A program made the position numbers and the translations under genes. Shown here one piece after another: positions 11,391 through 24,335 of a DNA stretch of 64,000 nt. The notes beneath the pieces were generated by a model. The model worked only from the letters and a program-made list of their open reading frames with translations, was not told the origin of the DNA and did no database searches. Numbering within the stretch: position 1 is the stretch's first letter; each line of letters opens with the position of its first letter. The stretch spans positions 6,136,001-6,200,000 of the forward strand of contig CP142451.1 in the NCBI GenBank assembly GCA_038049695.1, read 5' to 3'. The stretch comes from Cinnamomum chago. Its lineage: Eukaryota > Streptophyta > Magnoliopsida > Laurales > Lauraceae.

Positions 11391-14110
11391 CTTACACATT
11401 GTATCCCACAATATGCAACAAGGTAAGTGATCGTGAGTTTCAAGTGTAGAGCCGAGATGTAATAATAAATTTGTGAGACCAGGTCGATCCACAGGGAGCA
11501 ATGTCGACTAAGATTCATTCTCAACTTATACCTGCCCTAAATAAAATATAATTTTAGCCTAAAATTTAAAAAAGTATACTCATTATTCCTACTTTCCAAA
11601 AATTAAATTAATTACAATCCAATGAAAAGAAAACTTCCTAAATTAAAAATCCTAAAATAAAAACTAAAATTGCTACAAAAGAACACACAAATTAGAACAT
11701 TAAGAATAAAAAGTACAAAAAAAAAAAAAAAACTAAACTAGAAACAAAAGAAACCTAAGTTAGAAAGTTAGTAATGCAATGCATGCCATGAGATGCTGAA
11801 AAATTCTAAGTCTGAAAAACTAGTATGCATGGTTGTTTTTATGCATGATTTCTCCTAATCTAATGCAACTTAAAACTGAGTTTAATGGCTGGGTTTTGAA
11901 CTACAATGATGCATGAATCAAATAAAAAAAAAACGGAAGTGAAAAAATAATTTAAAACGAATAAAATATGAGTGTATGAACATGACCTAAAAAAAACTGT
12001 GCAGAAATTCTGCACACAAGTGGGTCCGACTAGCCATGTTTGATCCACTGGTTCACCATTTTTCAAAAATTATTTTTTCTTGAAATTTTGGGGGTTTGAA
12101 AATACATTGATCAAACTTTAATTTCCCCAAGTTTCATAAAAAAATAATGTGTTTTGATCAGGTTTCTAATCGCAAACTTTTTACACAAAATCTATTATGA
12201 AATTCCTGAAATTCTGGGGGTTTGAAAATACACTGATCAAACTTTAATTTCCCCAAGTTTCATAAAAAATAATGTGTTTTGATCAGGTTTCTAATCGCAA
12301 ACTTTTTACACAAAATTTGTTATGAAATTCCTACATCAATGTGCTCGATTGTGAACTTTATATTGGGATCCGAATTTCAGAAAATTATTTGGCCGAGATT
12401 ATTGGCTCAAATCTCTGATTTTTCTTGCTTATTCAATTTAAAACTCCAATTCCAGCAACTTAAACATATCTAAACTCCACCAATATGAATATGCATGCAA
12501 TGCTAATTAGTTCCAAACCATAAACTATGCACAAAATAAACATAAAATTGAATTGATCATAAAAATAATGACAATAAACAAAAGATCAAGAATTTAAATG
12601 TGTGGTGAAAACAAGAAAAGTAAATGTGTGGTTTTAACATAAATTTAAATGTGTGGAAGTGTAATCTCCTCTTTCAAAATTTTTTTCTAAGCGGGGTCAT
12701 AATTTGAATCATGCTCTTAAAGTCTTTGGGTCGTCAATCCAAACACCAATAAAAAAAGAAACATAAAACAAGCACCAATCACCCAAGGACAAGAAAGAAA
12801 AATTGAAAGAATAAGAAACAATTTTACTAATATACAAAGTCTTATATAAGATATAAAAAATAAACAATGACAATCACATACTAGGATGAGAAACCTCTTC
12901 TAGATGAAAAACCCAAGGGTGTAGTGTGATTTCCGGCCAAATCTCGTTAACGACTCAAATGGAGAGAAAGAGAGAGGAAGAAGATAGAGTGTAGTAGTAA
13001 TTCTAGAGAGAGCTGGTCTATCTTCCCATGAGAGGAGATGGATGCTTATAACTTCAATTTATAGATTTTTACTCTCTTTCTTTCCTTCTTTGCTCCAAGT
13101 TTATAACATGCAATCTTCTTTGTATGGCAAGTCCCTTCCTTGACTAATAATTCTTCAAAGAAATAGCAAGGTGAGTGAGATTTTTTGTGCTTTCCATGTG
13201 CAAAAATTGCAATCCCGAGTAGAAATTATAGTATCAACTTCCAGAGGTCATATCTTCCTCGTTTTAGCTCCGATTGACACAATCTTGAGTTCCAAATATA
13301 TCTACTCGAAAAGATATTTCCAATGGTGTATGGGTTGCTCCAATCCGATGGCTGGATTAAGAGTTATGGCCAATTTAATATTGTTGTCTATGAAAAATTT
13401 GAAAATAATTGTGCACATATGGAATGATAGTTGTGCAATGGGGTGTGTGGGACCCTTGTGGATGTCCAAAGGGATCTTGGGATATTTCTTTCCTTGTTTC
13501 TTGACTCTCCTTCCATCTTTGGTTTGCTTCCAAGCTTTTTTGATTGACTAGTCAACTCTTTTAGCACACTTTCCTTTGTTGAATTTTTTTCTTGATTTTT
13601 GAGTTTTCAAACTTAGTAAGAATTAGATCTTATCAAATTTGAAGTTTCATTTCTTGATCTTGAAATTACAAATCTAGCTTTCCATTGTTGACTTTTCAAA
13701 TTCTCCAAAAATACCAAGATATGTGGATCCACCATGAAAGATGTTCTATCCTTGATCTCTCTGAAATTTCACCAATGTGGGTCTCATTCTTGATTTCTCC
13801 TACACAAATTAAAATAAATGGATTCAAGAATAATTTTATATAAGGAATTTAAATGGACGATGCATGGGACCGTACTTGATGTATCGAAAATAATCGACTT
13901 TCCAAAAATAAATCTCCAGAAATGGCAGGTTTCATGAATTTTTGCAAAAAGTGTGATTTTTTTAGCAAATTATACATTAATGTACTACAATGGACCCTAA
14001 ATGCATAAAAATATGATTTGTCACTAAATAAAGGTCTTTAATATCAATAAGCCCTTAAAATAGTCCAAAATGTGTATGAAAATGTGCACTTTTCCAGACT
14101 CATCAGTAAG
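11391..14110. other. Non-coding repeat-like block, possibly a decayed non-autonomous retroelement
   Basis: Several phrases here (GGTCGATCCACAGGGAG near 11482; GAGGTCATATCTTCCTCG near 13242) are of a kind I associate with non-coding parts of plant LTR elements. The block ends near a TTTCCAGACTCATCA stretch at about 14091-14105. I could not find paired LTRs, a primer site or pol domains, so this is only a suspicion. The open frame at 13171-13551 is probably chance. Confidence 0.3.
12080..12331. repeat. 126-bp tandem duplication
   Basis: GGGGGTTTGAAAATACATTG starts at 12090 and again, with one change, at 12216. Identity is high through the shared TTTTTACACAAAAT and TATGAAATTCCT segments. Confidence 0.85.
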
Positions 14111-14704
14111 ATTTACACTTATCAGATTATTAATCACCTGTTGGATAGAAAAAGAAAAGCAAAAAAAAAAGAATAAAAATGATTCCTTCTAAAACTATTG
14201 GACTCATGTACCATAGATTAGAAGGTTAGGATGATTTAACGGGTTGAAATTTCTTAGGCTCCTAAATTTAATTGTGATCTTTCCATCCCCACCTCTCCCC
14301 CATGGTTAATATGGCCACCGGCTTTCTCTAAGTCCGTATGTGCCGTCCGACTCTATAGATGTCACTTGGGCTAACTTAAAGATCAGTGTAGCCCTTTTGA
14401 TACTCTACTCATCCCGTGATATGGTATCAAACTCAAATTTACAATTAGTAAACATTCACTCACCATTGAATTGAATCTCAAAGGAATTTATAGTTAAGAT
14501 GTAATTAAATTTAAGACAAATAATAAAAGGGCTAGGATTTGTCTCCCCCTTGTGAACAAGTAGACACCAAATTGACAGTTTTATTTTTGCCATGTATAGC
14601 ACTGGCCCCCTCATGCAGAAAATAAATATTTGAATCCTAAAATCTTATATTAGAAGGAAGAAGAAAATTACAGCAAGACAAACAACACCTGAACCAAACA
14701 AAAC

Positions 14705-15020
14705 GACACAGGTGAATACATCTATATCTAATCTAATCATATGTTATCCTTCAATACCCCCATATAGGCCTGGCAAATATACAAAACAAAACAAACCTAA
14801 AAACATAAATCAGAACTGGAACTTAGGTAAAGCTTAGTTGATGATTATTCCATCTAGAATTGAGACACAAGTGAATACATCTATATCTAATCTAATCATA
14901 TGTTCTCCTCAATACCCCATATAGGCCTGGCAAATATACAAAACAAAACTAAACTAAAAACATAAATCAGAACTGGAACTTGGGTAAAGCTTAGTTTTGA
15001 TGATTACTCTTTCTAGAATT
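14705..15020. repeat. 158-bp tandem duplication upstream of the glycosyltransferase gene
   Basis: GACACAGGTGAATACATC at 14705 recurs as GACACAAGTGAATACATC at 14863. Both units continue through CATATAGGCCTGGCAAATAT and AAAGCTTAGTT. It ends about 80 bp before the likely TATA box of the next gene, so it may add duplicated promoter-proximal sequence. Confidence 0.85.
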
Positions 15021-15097
15021 GAGGTTAGGTATTGACCTCAAATCAATTACACTCACTACTGTCTCCATGATCACTTTTTATTAGAAAGATTACTGTG

Positions 15098-15107
15098 TAT
15101 ATTTATA
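15098..15107 (+). promoter_or_regulatory. Likely TATA box of the GT92 gene
   Basis: TATATTTATA lies 30 bp before a CT-rich leader that starts near 15128 and continues to the ATG at 15386. Plant promoters often have this arrangement of TATA box then pyrimidine patch. The start site itself is inferred. Confidence 0.45.
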
Positions 15108-15385
15108 GAATATTTACACATGGAATACTCTGTTTCTCTCTCTCTCTCTCTAAAAATTCCAGTATGTATTCTAACCTACTCTTCTAAACCGACACAACTG
15201 GTCCATCCAAAAGAAGAGTCATCTCTCTCTGCCTCTAAACATATATACCACAGAGACGGCCCCTCTCTCTCTCTCAAGAAAAAGGAGGAAAAGTGCAAAA
15301 ACCCCAGAAGGCAGAAGAAATTCATGAAGTTGCAGAAAGACAGGATTTTTCTGGAAATCTTCTTCTGTTGTATGCGCTAACAGTC

Positions 15386-17638
15386 ATGAAGTTCCGAAGG
15401 AAAAGAGATATCTTGTCATGGAACAGGTTCTTCTTGTGCGCTCTTGTTATCTCCATTTCTTGCGCTCTCCTCTCTTCCTTCAGCTTGTCTGCCTTCCGCC
15501 GATTAGGAGGTATGCAAAATCTCCACAAGATTCATGCTTTTTATCTTCACTCTCTCTCTTTTTCAATTATGATTCTTGGGTTTCTCTTAAAAGTTCATTT
15601 TAAGCTCAGATCTTCTTCAATTTGCTAAACACCCATCTTACTTTTTGTGGGTTTTCCCCCTTTTTTCCATGGATAATCTTTGCCTCTTTCTCCCTCTTCC
15701 GTTCTAGATTCAAAATTTCAGTTTGATGGGTTTTCTAAATGTAATCTGCAGTTTCTAATAAACCCCATTTCCTACTTTTTCTGTTTGATCTAAAGATCTG
15801 GTTTTCATTCTTGTTCTTCTATTTGGGGTTCCTTTTGTTATTCCTGCTAGATTCCTGCTTTTCTTTTTCTAAATCTGTTTTCTATTGTTTGAGTTGCAGT
15901 TGCGTTTGGGTATTTGTGTTTTTAGAAACCCATTTCCTTCTTTTTCCAGTTAGATTTCAGGATCTGGTTTCAATTTCTCTTCTGTCGGAATGTTTTTGCA
16001 ATTCTTCCTAGATTAATGGGCTTTTCTCTAATTTCATTCCCATTTTTCGTAACAGTTTCGTTTCGGCCGGTCCTCATCTCCTCCGGGCGTAACCCGGCCC
16101 TCAACGCCGTCAACAGCGAGTATTCAGTCGCCGACCGGAAAATACTCCGTCGCCCCGCCGTCCAGATCCAGGAAACGGTCGTCTTCCCCGACCAGGTGCT
16201 TATTTTCCTAAAACACCCTTCCAACGCCCCTTTATTTACAAAAAAGGACCTGCAGTGCATCTACTTCCCACCTGGGTCAACTCAGCCCCAACTCGATCTG
16301 CCCCCCATCTCTATCGACGGCCAGGATCACCCCAATCTCCAGATCATCCGGTGCCCCATCCCCCCACGTGGCTTCATCCCCACCGTTGCCCGGCTCGGTC
16401 GGCCCCCACTGCCTGCCCGGCATCCCCGAGCCTGGGACTCAATTGCCTATGAAGCCTTGATCGACGGTGATAACACCACTGTCGTCTTCATCAAGGGCCT
16501 AAATCTACGGCCCGAAAGGGCCGCTGACCCATCAAGATTCGAGTGTGTGTACGGCTGGAATTTCACCAGGCCCAGATTTCTGTTGTCCTCTGTGGCGGTG
16601 TCCGTTGCCCAGGAAATAGTTCGTTGCAAGACCCCCCTGATCCTCTTAAAACACCCACAAAATCTAAGTACAATTAAGGTGACAGTCAGACCCAAAGGCA
16701 AAAAAAGAGCATTTAGCTCCCTTGCCCGGCCGGAATTCCGGCCTGAACCCGACCCACAGGCTGGCCGGCCGAAGCCGCACGCGATGTGCTCGTGCACCAT
16801 GGTCCGCAATCAGGCACGGTTCATCCGAGAGTGGGTCATGTACCACGCCCGGCTCGGGGTCGACCGGTGGTTCATCTACGATAACAACAGCGATGATGAA
16901 TTCGACGAGATTGTAGGCTCACTCGGTGAGTCGAATTTCAATGTGTCGCGGCACAGATGGCCCTGGATCAAGACCCAGGAGGCAGGATTCGCACACTGCG
17001 CCCTCCGTGCTAGAGGTGTTTGTGAATGGGTTGGATTCTTTGATGTGGATGAGTTCTTGTACTTGCCATCCAATTTGACACTGCAGGATGTGCTTAGGAA
17101 CCACTCTGGCTTGCCTTGGGTGGGCGAATTGCGGACCACTTGCCATAGTTTTGGGCCGTCGGGGCTTCGGAAGGCCCCACCGGAGGGTGTCACTGTGGGT
17201 TACACTTGCCGGATGGGCGTGCCGGAGAGGCACAAGTCTATAGTGAAGCCGGAGGCGCTTAATTCGACGTTGATCAATGTGGTGCACCATTTTCACCTCA
17301 AGGAAGGGTTCAAGTATGTGAACATGGATAGAGGGGTTATGGTGATCAATCACTATAAGTATCAGGTTTGGGAGGTGTTTAAGGAGAAGTTTTATCGGCG
17401 GGTCGCCACCTATGTCGCCGATTGGCAAGATGAGGAGAATACAGGGTCCAAAGATCGGGCACCCGGATTGGGGACCAAGGCGATTGAGCCGACCGATTGG
17501 TCGAGCCGGTTTTGTGATGTGACAGATAATGGTCTTAGAGATTGGGTCTTGAAGACATTCATGGATCCTAACACAAAGCTTCTACCATGGCAGGATGGTT
17601 TAGAGACTAGCCATACATCAACACAGATAATAAGGTGA
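15386..17638 (+). CDS. Family-92 glycosyltransferase (GT92/DUF23), Golgi type II membrane protein
   Basis: Two exons, 15386-15509 and 16056-17638, joined across a 546-bp intron with donor GAG|GTATGC and acceptor AACAG|TTTCG, keep the frame and give 568 residues. The basic N-terminus (KFRRKR) and a hydrophobic stretch at about residues 14-36 form a signal anchor, as in Golgi enzymes. The catalytic region begins near residue 285 with CSCTMVRNQARFIREWVMYH and includes FIYDNNSDDE. FFDVDEF at about 370-375 supplies the DxD-like metal and nucleotide-sugar site. GT92 members transfer sugars, in plants probably onto cell-wall or glycan acceptors; the substrate cannot be read here. Starting at 16016 instead would lose the anchor and begin inside the intron, so the spliced model is preferred. 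The CT-rich leader holds short upstream open frames. Confidence 0.93.
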
Positions 17639-20600
17639 AATGATAAACAGAAAGAAAGATAGATAGCTGTTGTATTGATGTTAGATTTGATTATTTCCTC
17701 TTTCTTTTCTTCTTTGTTTTGTTCTTCTACATGTAATTCTAAATAGATAGGGAAATTCAATTCTTTTGTAGATAGCCATCTTATTACAGTCATAAAGCAT
17801 GAAATGGAGGGTTGAGATTGGGTTGATATTGGGAGTTTTGATAAGGTTCTCTTATATTTGGTATGAAGTCTTGTGAATTTTGATTTGCTAAAGGGAGTTT
17901 CATTATTATTGAAGGAATATTTTTTATAGGAGCATTTGTACATGAAGTTTTTCTTGTTGGAAGTTTCAGGAACTCTCAGTACCAACTCCATTTTAGTTCT
18001 TTGAATTTTCTGTTTGGCAGGATTGTTATCATGATGGGAATTTTGATACAGCTGCACTGTGATTTTAGGCCCATTTGGTTAAGAGAATCTTGGATGGAAG
18101 ATTTTTAATTCTTCATAATTCCTCTTCATATTCTTTGAAGTCTTTGAATTTTCTACTTCAAATGATTGCAGGCTGTATTGGTGTAAAACGAACTTTCTGT
18201 GCTTTGAGCTTCTACAAAGTTGAGGAATTGTAACTGCACGTTGGTTTGCATGGAATCAAACTTCTAAGAACTCTGGAACAATATATATTCCCACTATGAA
18301 AATGGCAAAAACTTAAAAAGCAAAGCTGAAGACCTAAAAATATCCAAGTATTCTCCCTTCAGGTGGAAATAAATATCTAATCATTGCCTTACCAAAAATG
18401 AAACCTTGGGTTCCATCTACATCTCATCCTTTAACATTGGTAAGTTGGACTAATCTTCAGGGATTCGAATTCATACACTCTAGCCTAAGCATAATTGATC
18501 CTCGCCTCTTTAGTATTACTATGCTGGAATCCATTTTATGTAAATTACCAACAATTCAATTCCATTTTAAAAAGGGGGCTCCTAAATGATACTTCCAATG
18601 AAAGCATTTAAATTTTTTTTAATATAATACCTAGGTAGTTAAAAACTCGATCTCCAAGGATGATTAATTTTCCTTTTATTGTTTTTCATATTTCAAATAT
18701 CTGAGAAGCGGGTTGTAGAGTTGGTTGGCAACTCCACATCTCAGTGTCATTCAATATGTCACTCTTGCAGTGTGTGGGGGCTTCTTTTCCCATGTGTGCG
18801 AGCTCTTTTTACCACGTGTGTGAGTTTCTTTTCTCATGTGTGTGGGCTCTCTTTAGTACTATACCTTGGGCTAGGTTAAAAATAAATAAATAAATAACAA
18901 ATACTTTTTTTCTGATGGGGAAGAATGGCACTTAGAAGTAGCAGCTGTGTGTTGCAGATGGTCCACCCCACTTAGACGTGTTGTGAGCGTCTGACTTTTG
19001 TGACTTGAATATGATAATTTCCCTCGTTGAAAGAGAGAAGTGTTGATGAATGCACGATATATAATCATTGTATGAAACAGCTTTGCACCTGAGTCAAAAC
19101 AAACAACACTTCCCTTTTAGAGCGGCCACTAAGTTGAGGCCCTGGTGCCATCTGTTGTAGTTAGATTATTACAGACTCTCTCTCTCTCTGAAGTCTCAAG
19201 GTTACATTTCCGATAGTTTCTGCCACAAATCCGGGGATGTGAGAGTCAAGAGGGGTTCCATGTGATTCACTTGCAGAACATGGGAGAGACCCACCTCATA
19301 AATTTGCCGTAAGCAACCGTGTTTTTTTTATTCAAATGGTGGACCCAAAGACGCACGTGAATGGTCCTTGAAAGTTGTATGATTAAAATTTCTTTTTAAG
19401 ACGTGGAACCAGCCGATCCCCCTTGTGGTTTCAAATTGTTGATGATCATCGGCATATACAATATCATCCAATAGCATTGTATATCAGGTAAGGTCCCAAA
19501 TGATTTAAAGGGGGACCTCCAACTCCAGCCCACTAAAGGGTTAGGGCCAACTAAAGTTAGGGCCTTGCTCGTGGGGGCACACCTAGGCCGATCATTGCAA
19601 CCACTACATGTGTGAATTACTACTCACTTAAGTTTTGAGATTCATCCCAATTCTTATAGGCTGTTGGATTGATCATGCAAAATTATATGCATCAATCCAA
19701 CTTTGTCTGATGGTTAGGACTTACGTTATTTCCTGGCCCTCATGGTGACTTCCATGACCATGTGTTTTCTTTTTGGCCTCCTCAAGAAAAATCTTCTTCT
19801 TCTGTCTTTGCTTCTAGGTTGGCTTCACAAGCCTGCCAGTCTTAGGAGTTATATAATTAAGTAGGTTCTAACATCCTACATTGGAGTTGGATACTTTTGG
19901 AGATTTTGAAAATAACTCTCCCTTTTGCTCTCAAAAAAAAAAGAAAAAAAAAACCCTAGTTTGACCTGTAATTTAGACTTGGAAAGTATTTATGACTATA
20001 GTCTTGTCTAATAAATTAATAAAGTAGTAACAACATTGTTATAAGCTAAAGCAATGATTTTTTTTATCCTTGTTGTTAACATCTTCAAAACTTTAAGGGG
20101 TTGGGAACCACAATCTTACATCAGCATGATAGGTGGAACCTACTTGATTATATCATTTAAATTCGGTGCCAAATAAGGAGACTTCTTGGTGTAGATTGAC
20201 AACTTTTGTAAGGACAAAATGCATGTCTTTCTATGTTTTTTAATTATAAATTCTGGTAGACTGTTGTAGTGTATAATGGCAATTGATGACTTGTTCATAA
20301 ATATTATCATTAGTTAAAGAAACTGTTTTGCACAATTGGTTGTGGACATTGGTTGTGGACATTGACTTTTTTTTTTTTTTTCCAGAAATGATATGAAAAA
20401 CTGGAACATTTTTGAACGGAAAAGTCTTTCCAGCATTGGTGTAAATGTAAGCAGTGTAATTTTCCATGAATCTGCTAAAAAATGTTCACAATTTTGGGGG
20501 GAAGGGGTGTAAGGAGAAGGGTTTTTTTTTTTAGCAGAAGTAGAAGTCTAAGGACCTCCACGAAAGCCAAATTAACAGTCACAAGCTTAAGTTAGGATGG

Positions 20601-21320
20601 CCACCAGGCCAGCAGCACATTTACAAGTCTGAGATTCCAATAAGAGCCAAGGTTAATCACAAGTGAGTTGTCTAAGCTTCTCTAACTTTGATATTCTTTC
20701 TTTTTTAAACTTCTTTTTGCTTGCTTTTGGAGTTTTGGGTATGAAAGAAGGGGATTTTCATATGCTGTTCACCAATAAAATGATAGAAAATAGTAGAATT
20801 CCAAAAATTATCACACCTCCCATGTAGCCCATCTGCATGTATGAAAATCATGGATGGTAAGGAGTCTGAAGTAACCTAGAGGTAGAATAAATGTCATATT
20901 GTTAAAATTATCTTAACCTTTTATCTTAGGTCTTCAACTCTTCAAAAAAAAAAATACTCTTAAAAAAAATACTCTTCAAAAAAAAATATTCTTCAAAAAA
21001 GAAATATTTTATTGAAACAAGATTTTTAACACTTCAATCTGATGCCTAAAATGGTGAGCTTAGAGTAAAGTTGTGGTTAGGGCCAATTCACATGTAATAA
21101 TCAGAGTAATTGGATCGATTGATAATCAGATGGTTCCCACCATCCGCATGTCTCTGTCTGCATTTGCCAGCTAGTGAAATCACAGTGAACTCCAATATTT
21201 TTCCCAAAACAAATATTCTATACTACTACCAATCATGGTATCTTTATTTACTTGCACAAGTTGCAAAGACAACACATGGACAACCTTATCATGATAACAA
21301 TTTATCACCTTTGAGAGGAT
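17639..21320. other. 3' flank and intergenic DNA, no gene seen
   Basis: The first few hundred bases probably include the GT92 3' untranslated region, but no single poly-A signal stands out. The rest is AT-rich with short open frames only, a T-run near 20365 and AAAATACTC repeats near 20950. Confidence 0.45.
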
Positions 21321-21327
21321 TGTAGTC

Positions 21328-21418
21328 CTCTCTCTCTCTCTCTCTCAATGTTATGCTTACCTTGATGCAGGGAGGGGATCTTGGCCTTTGAAAAGGTTGA
21401 ATTGAGATGAGAAGGAAT

Positions 21419-21454
<36 letters not shown>

Positions 21455-21520
21455 GTTATGCTTACCTTGATGCAGGGAGGGGATCTTGGCCTTTGAAAAG
21501 GCTGAATTGAGATGAGAAGG
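21328..21520. repeat. 105-bp tandem duplication carrying a CT microsatellite
   Basis: Each unit has a CT run (21328-21345; 21422-21450) followed by CAATGTTATGCTTACCTTGA, starting at 21346 and 21451. The CT run differs in length between copies while the unique part is almost identical. Confidence 0.88.
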
Positions 21521-22407
21521 AAATATGCTCTATGTATCTAAATAAAGATAAAGATCATTCATTTGGTTAAAGTAAATATTCCATCATCAATGCCTCCTCT
21601 TTTCCATCACTTTTTAAGTATTTCTAACTTCCCAAGAAGGCAAGGCACTCTTGGGGAGCATTATAAATCAACACTCTTTCAGGTCCTGGGTTAAGTTACT
21701 TGAAATAGTGGAAATTCCTGTCCCAAACCCAATAGGATAATTCAAGGTTCCTATTTACACTTTCCACCCAAGTGATACACTGGTTGGGCTCGCATTAATT
21801 GAGCCCAATATCATTCCAATTAACACTTCAATCGGACCTCAATCCAAAACAAGTAGACTTCTGAACTCTTGACATGTCTGGTCAGCTCAAACCCAAATGC
21901 AAGTTTCAGTGTTTGGGTTGACATTTCCAACTCATTCAATAAACGGGCCAATTTTGGGTTGTGCTGTACATAAGGATGCAACAGTTTGAATCGGTCTATA
22001 GTGGTCCATACCCACTATTATTGATTGGACCACACTCTTTTTTCGTATTAGGGTTTGTTTTGTTGCAACCATTTACGGATTTCTTGTCTGCAGCATTTGG
22101 GATTCTCGTCTTTAAGTGAAATTTCAATATGCCTAGGGGATGTTCGGATTATAGATTTATGAAGATTGTAGACGGGGAAAAGTGGCATTTGGAATGCAAG
22201 TACTATGAATTCTCCTAATTCTTATGAAAAAAATTTCAAAATTGCGACAACTCCAGCATCGCTGTTAGGAATTCCCAACAAGGAGAATCCCATTAAGTAA
22301 TGCTTGCAAGTTGCAACCAACAAGCCCTTAATAGGAGGAGAAGAAGAAAAAAAAAAACCCTAATGTAAAAGGGTAAAAGTGGGTCCATCTTTATCTTTAA
22401 TTGTGGT

Positions 22408-22756
22408 TAGGGTTGTAAACGGGTCAGTTCTGGTCCTGTCCATGGTGCACCTAGAACCAGAACCGTTAAGAAAAAGGTGGAATTGGACCCGGAACCGGAA
22501 CTAGAATCATATATGGGATGGGTTTGGATCCGGATCCGAATCTAAGTAGAGAATGATATTAAAAAAAATATGATTTTTAGGAGAAATTTTCAAAAATATA
22601 GGTAATATGTTAGGTCTCGGGTCCACGGTTCCGAACCAAGGTGGAACCGGACCCAGACTCATTTATTATCAGGGCTTAAATAATAATTCAGACCCGATTT
22701 TTAACGGAAAGTCGGAACCTTCGCGTAATCAGAGAATCGGTGACCTGTTTACATAT
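22408..22756. mobile_element. hAT-like MITE, copy 1
   Basis: The left end is TAGGGTTGTAAACGGGTC and the right end contains GACCTGTTTACA, its imperfect complement. Flanks ATTGTGGT and CTTGTGGC share the six-base core TTGTGG of a decayed 8-bp target duplication. The interior (CCGGAACCGGAAC-type motifs, AGGTAATATGTTAGGTCTCG) aligns with the element at 26187-26558. It contains no transposase. Confidence 0.65.
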
Positions 22757-23829
22757 CTTGTGGCCCTCGACAGGACAAGTTTTTTAAATCACAGGACCTA
22801 TAAACTGAAGACTACTGATTTTAGTACTCTGGAAGAGTAGAGAAACTTGTTGACCTTTGCTATGTTTCTTTGTTAGTCTTACACTGCCTTTTCTTCGTGG
22901 GATCAGTCACTCAGCACCCAGCAGACTCAGCACCATCTCTCCTGTAGAGAATGGAGTATGGACTATAGAGGAGGGTAAATAAAAGAGGAAATGAGTGGTG
23001 GAGGGAGGACAAAAAAAGCATGTGTGGATGAGACTGGAAAGAGCTTTCGTTTGCCTTCATGAATGAAATGAGGCCCTCTCTGGTTACAGCCAATATTCCC
23101 TGGGGAATGTGCCAACGTTTTCGATTTGGTGACCACCTAAGATTTTGGTGTCAATCCCTATCCCCAAACATCTTTATGAAAACAACTGGGGAATGTGCGA
23201 AACCCAACTGTTTTGGGTGTTGGGCAATCCTTGAACTTTGGGGCATTAGTTTTTGAAAATGTGTCAATAGATATATGTATAGCATCAGGTGGGTTTGCAA
23301 GTTGGTTCGTGCCAATCTGGGACCCACACCAGAGTGAAAGTGAAATTAGATTGAGCTTATTCAGGCTTGGTTGGGATTCTGCCAACATGGATGTTGATAT
23401 ATTCGACCCAAAAAGTTGAAAATAAGAAAGAGAGAACATGGGATAGAAGAAGGATTACAGTGGTCTCAGCCCCTAGGTGGGATCTGGACTTTAATATCCA
23501 TGGGAAACATTGTCCATGAGATCACAGCCATATGTATATAATACTAGAATAAGTATATGTATATCGGAATAATATAGCTATCTTTGCCTTGTGTTTGATC
23601 TTTATTTCAATTTGTGTTTAGGTGCAGGCCTTCAATTTAATTTAAATTTGAGTCATTGCTTCATAATTGATATCCAAGTGGAGAGAGTAAGGGTGCGTTT
23701 GGCATTGTGACATTCGGATGTTCCATATTCCCACGAGATAAGGTTGTGTTATTATTCTCGCTGGCACAATTGTTTTATACTTATATATATCTTTCCATGT
23801 TATTGAAAGATTCTAAATCCTATCACTTA
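22757..23829. other. No gene seen
   Basis: Open frames at 22911-23439 overlap on both strands, are short and match no family I recognise. No splice-consistent gene was found. Confidence 0.45.
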
Positions 23830-24335
23830 TCCTAAAGGTAAGCTCCATATTCATAATCCCAAATAAAGTGACTCCACTAGGTAATTCCTAAATGTGGGTC
23901 CCATAGTCACAAAAAAAAGGTGGGGCCCATATTATAATTCATATAATGGTGGGACTACGTTATAAAACCCATAAATGTGAGCTTCATGTTTTAATTTCTA
24001 AAGGTAGGTAAAACATTATATTTTTTAAAGGTGGGTACTATATCCACAATCACAAAAAATGTGGATCCACTTTTTAATTTCTAAATGTGGGTCACATGGT
24101 CACGATCACAAAAGGTGGACCCACATTGTAAATCCTATAAATGTAGGCCCCATGTTCTAATTTCTAAAGATATGTACCACATTGGAATTTCTAAAGTGGG
24201 GTCCCATGTTTATATTCACACAAAGGTGACCCCACATTATAATTCTTAGAAAGGTGACCCCACATTGCAAATCCTATGAATATGGCCCCCATGTTCTAAT
24301 TTTTAAATGTGGGCACCACGTTGTAATTTCGTAGG
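23830..24335. repeat. Degenerate tandem array of AATGTGGGTCCCAT-type units
   Basis: The phrase TAATTTCTAAATGTGGGTCC and variants (AAAGGTGGACCCACATTGTA, ATGTAGGCCCCATGTTC) recur about every 30-40 bp for 500 bp. Some are in opposite sense, since GTGGGTCCCAC is close to a palindrome. It is not coding. Confidence 0.65.

Noticed and set aside
13171-13551. 126-residue open frame as a gene
   Set aside because: No domain, no splice partners, and it lies within a repeat-like block; the frame looks accidental.
16016-16055. Start of the GT92 protein at 16016
   Set aside because: This extension is intron sequence; the spliced exon at 15386 supplies a proper signal anchor and joins in frame.
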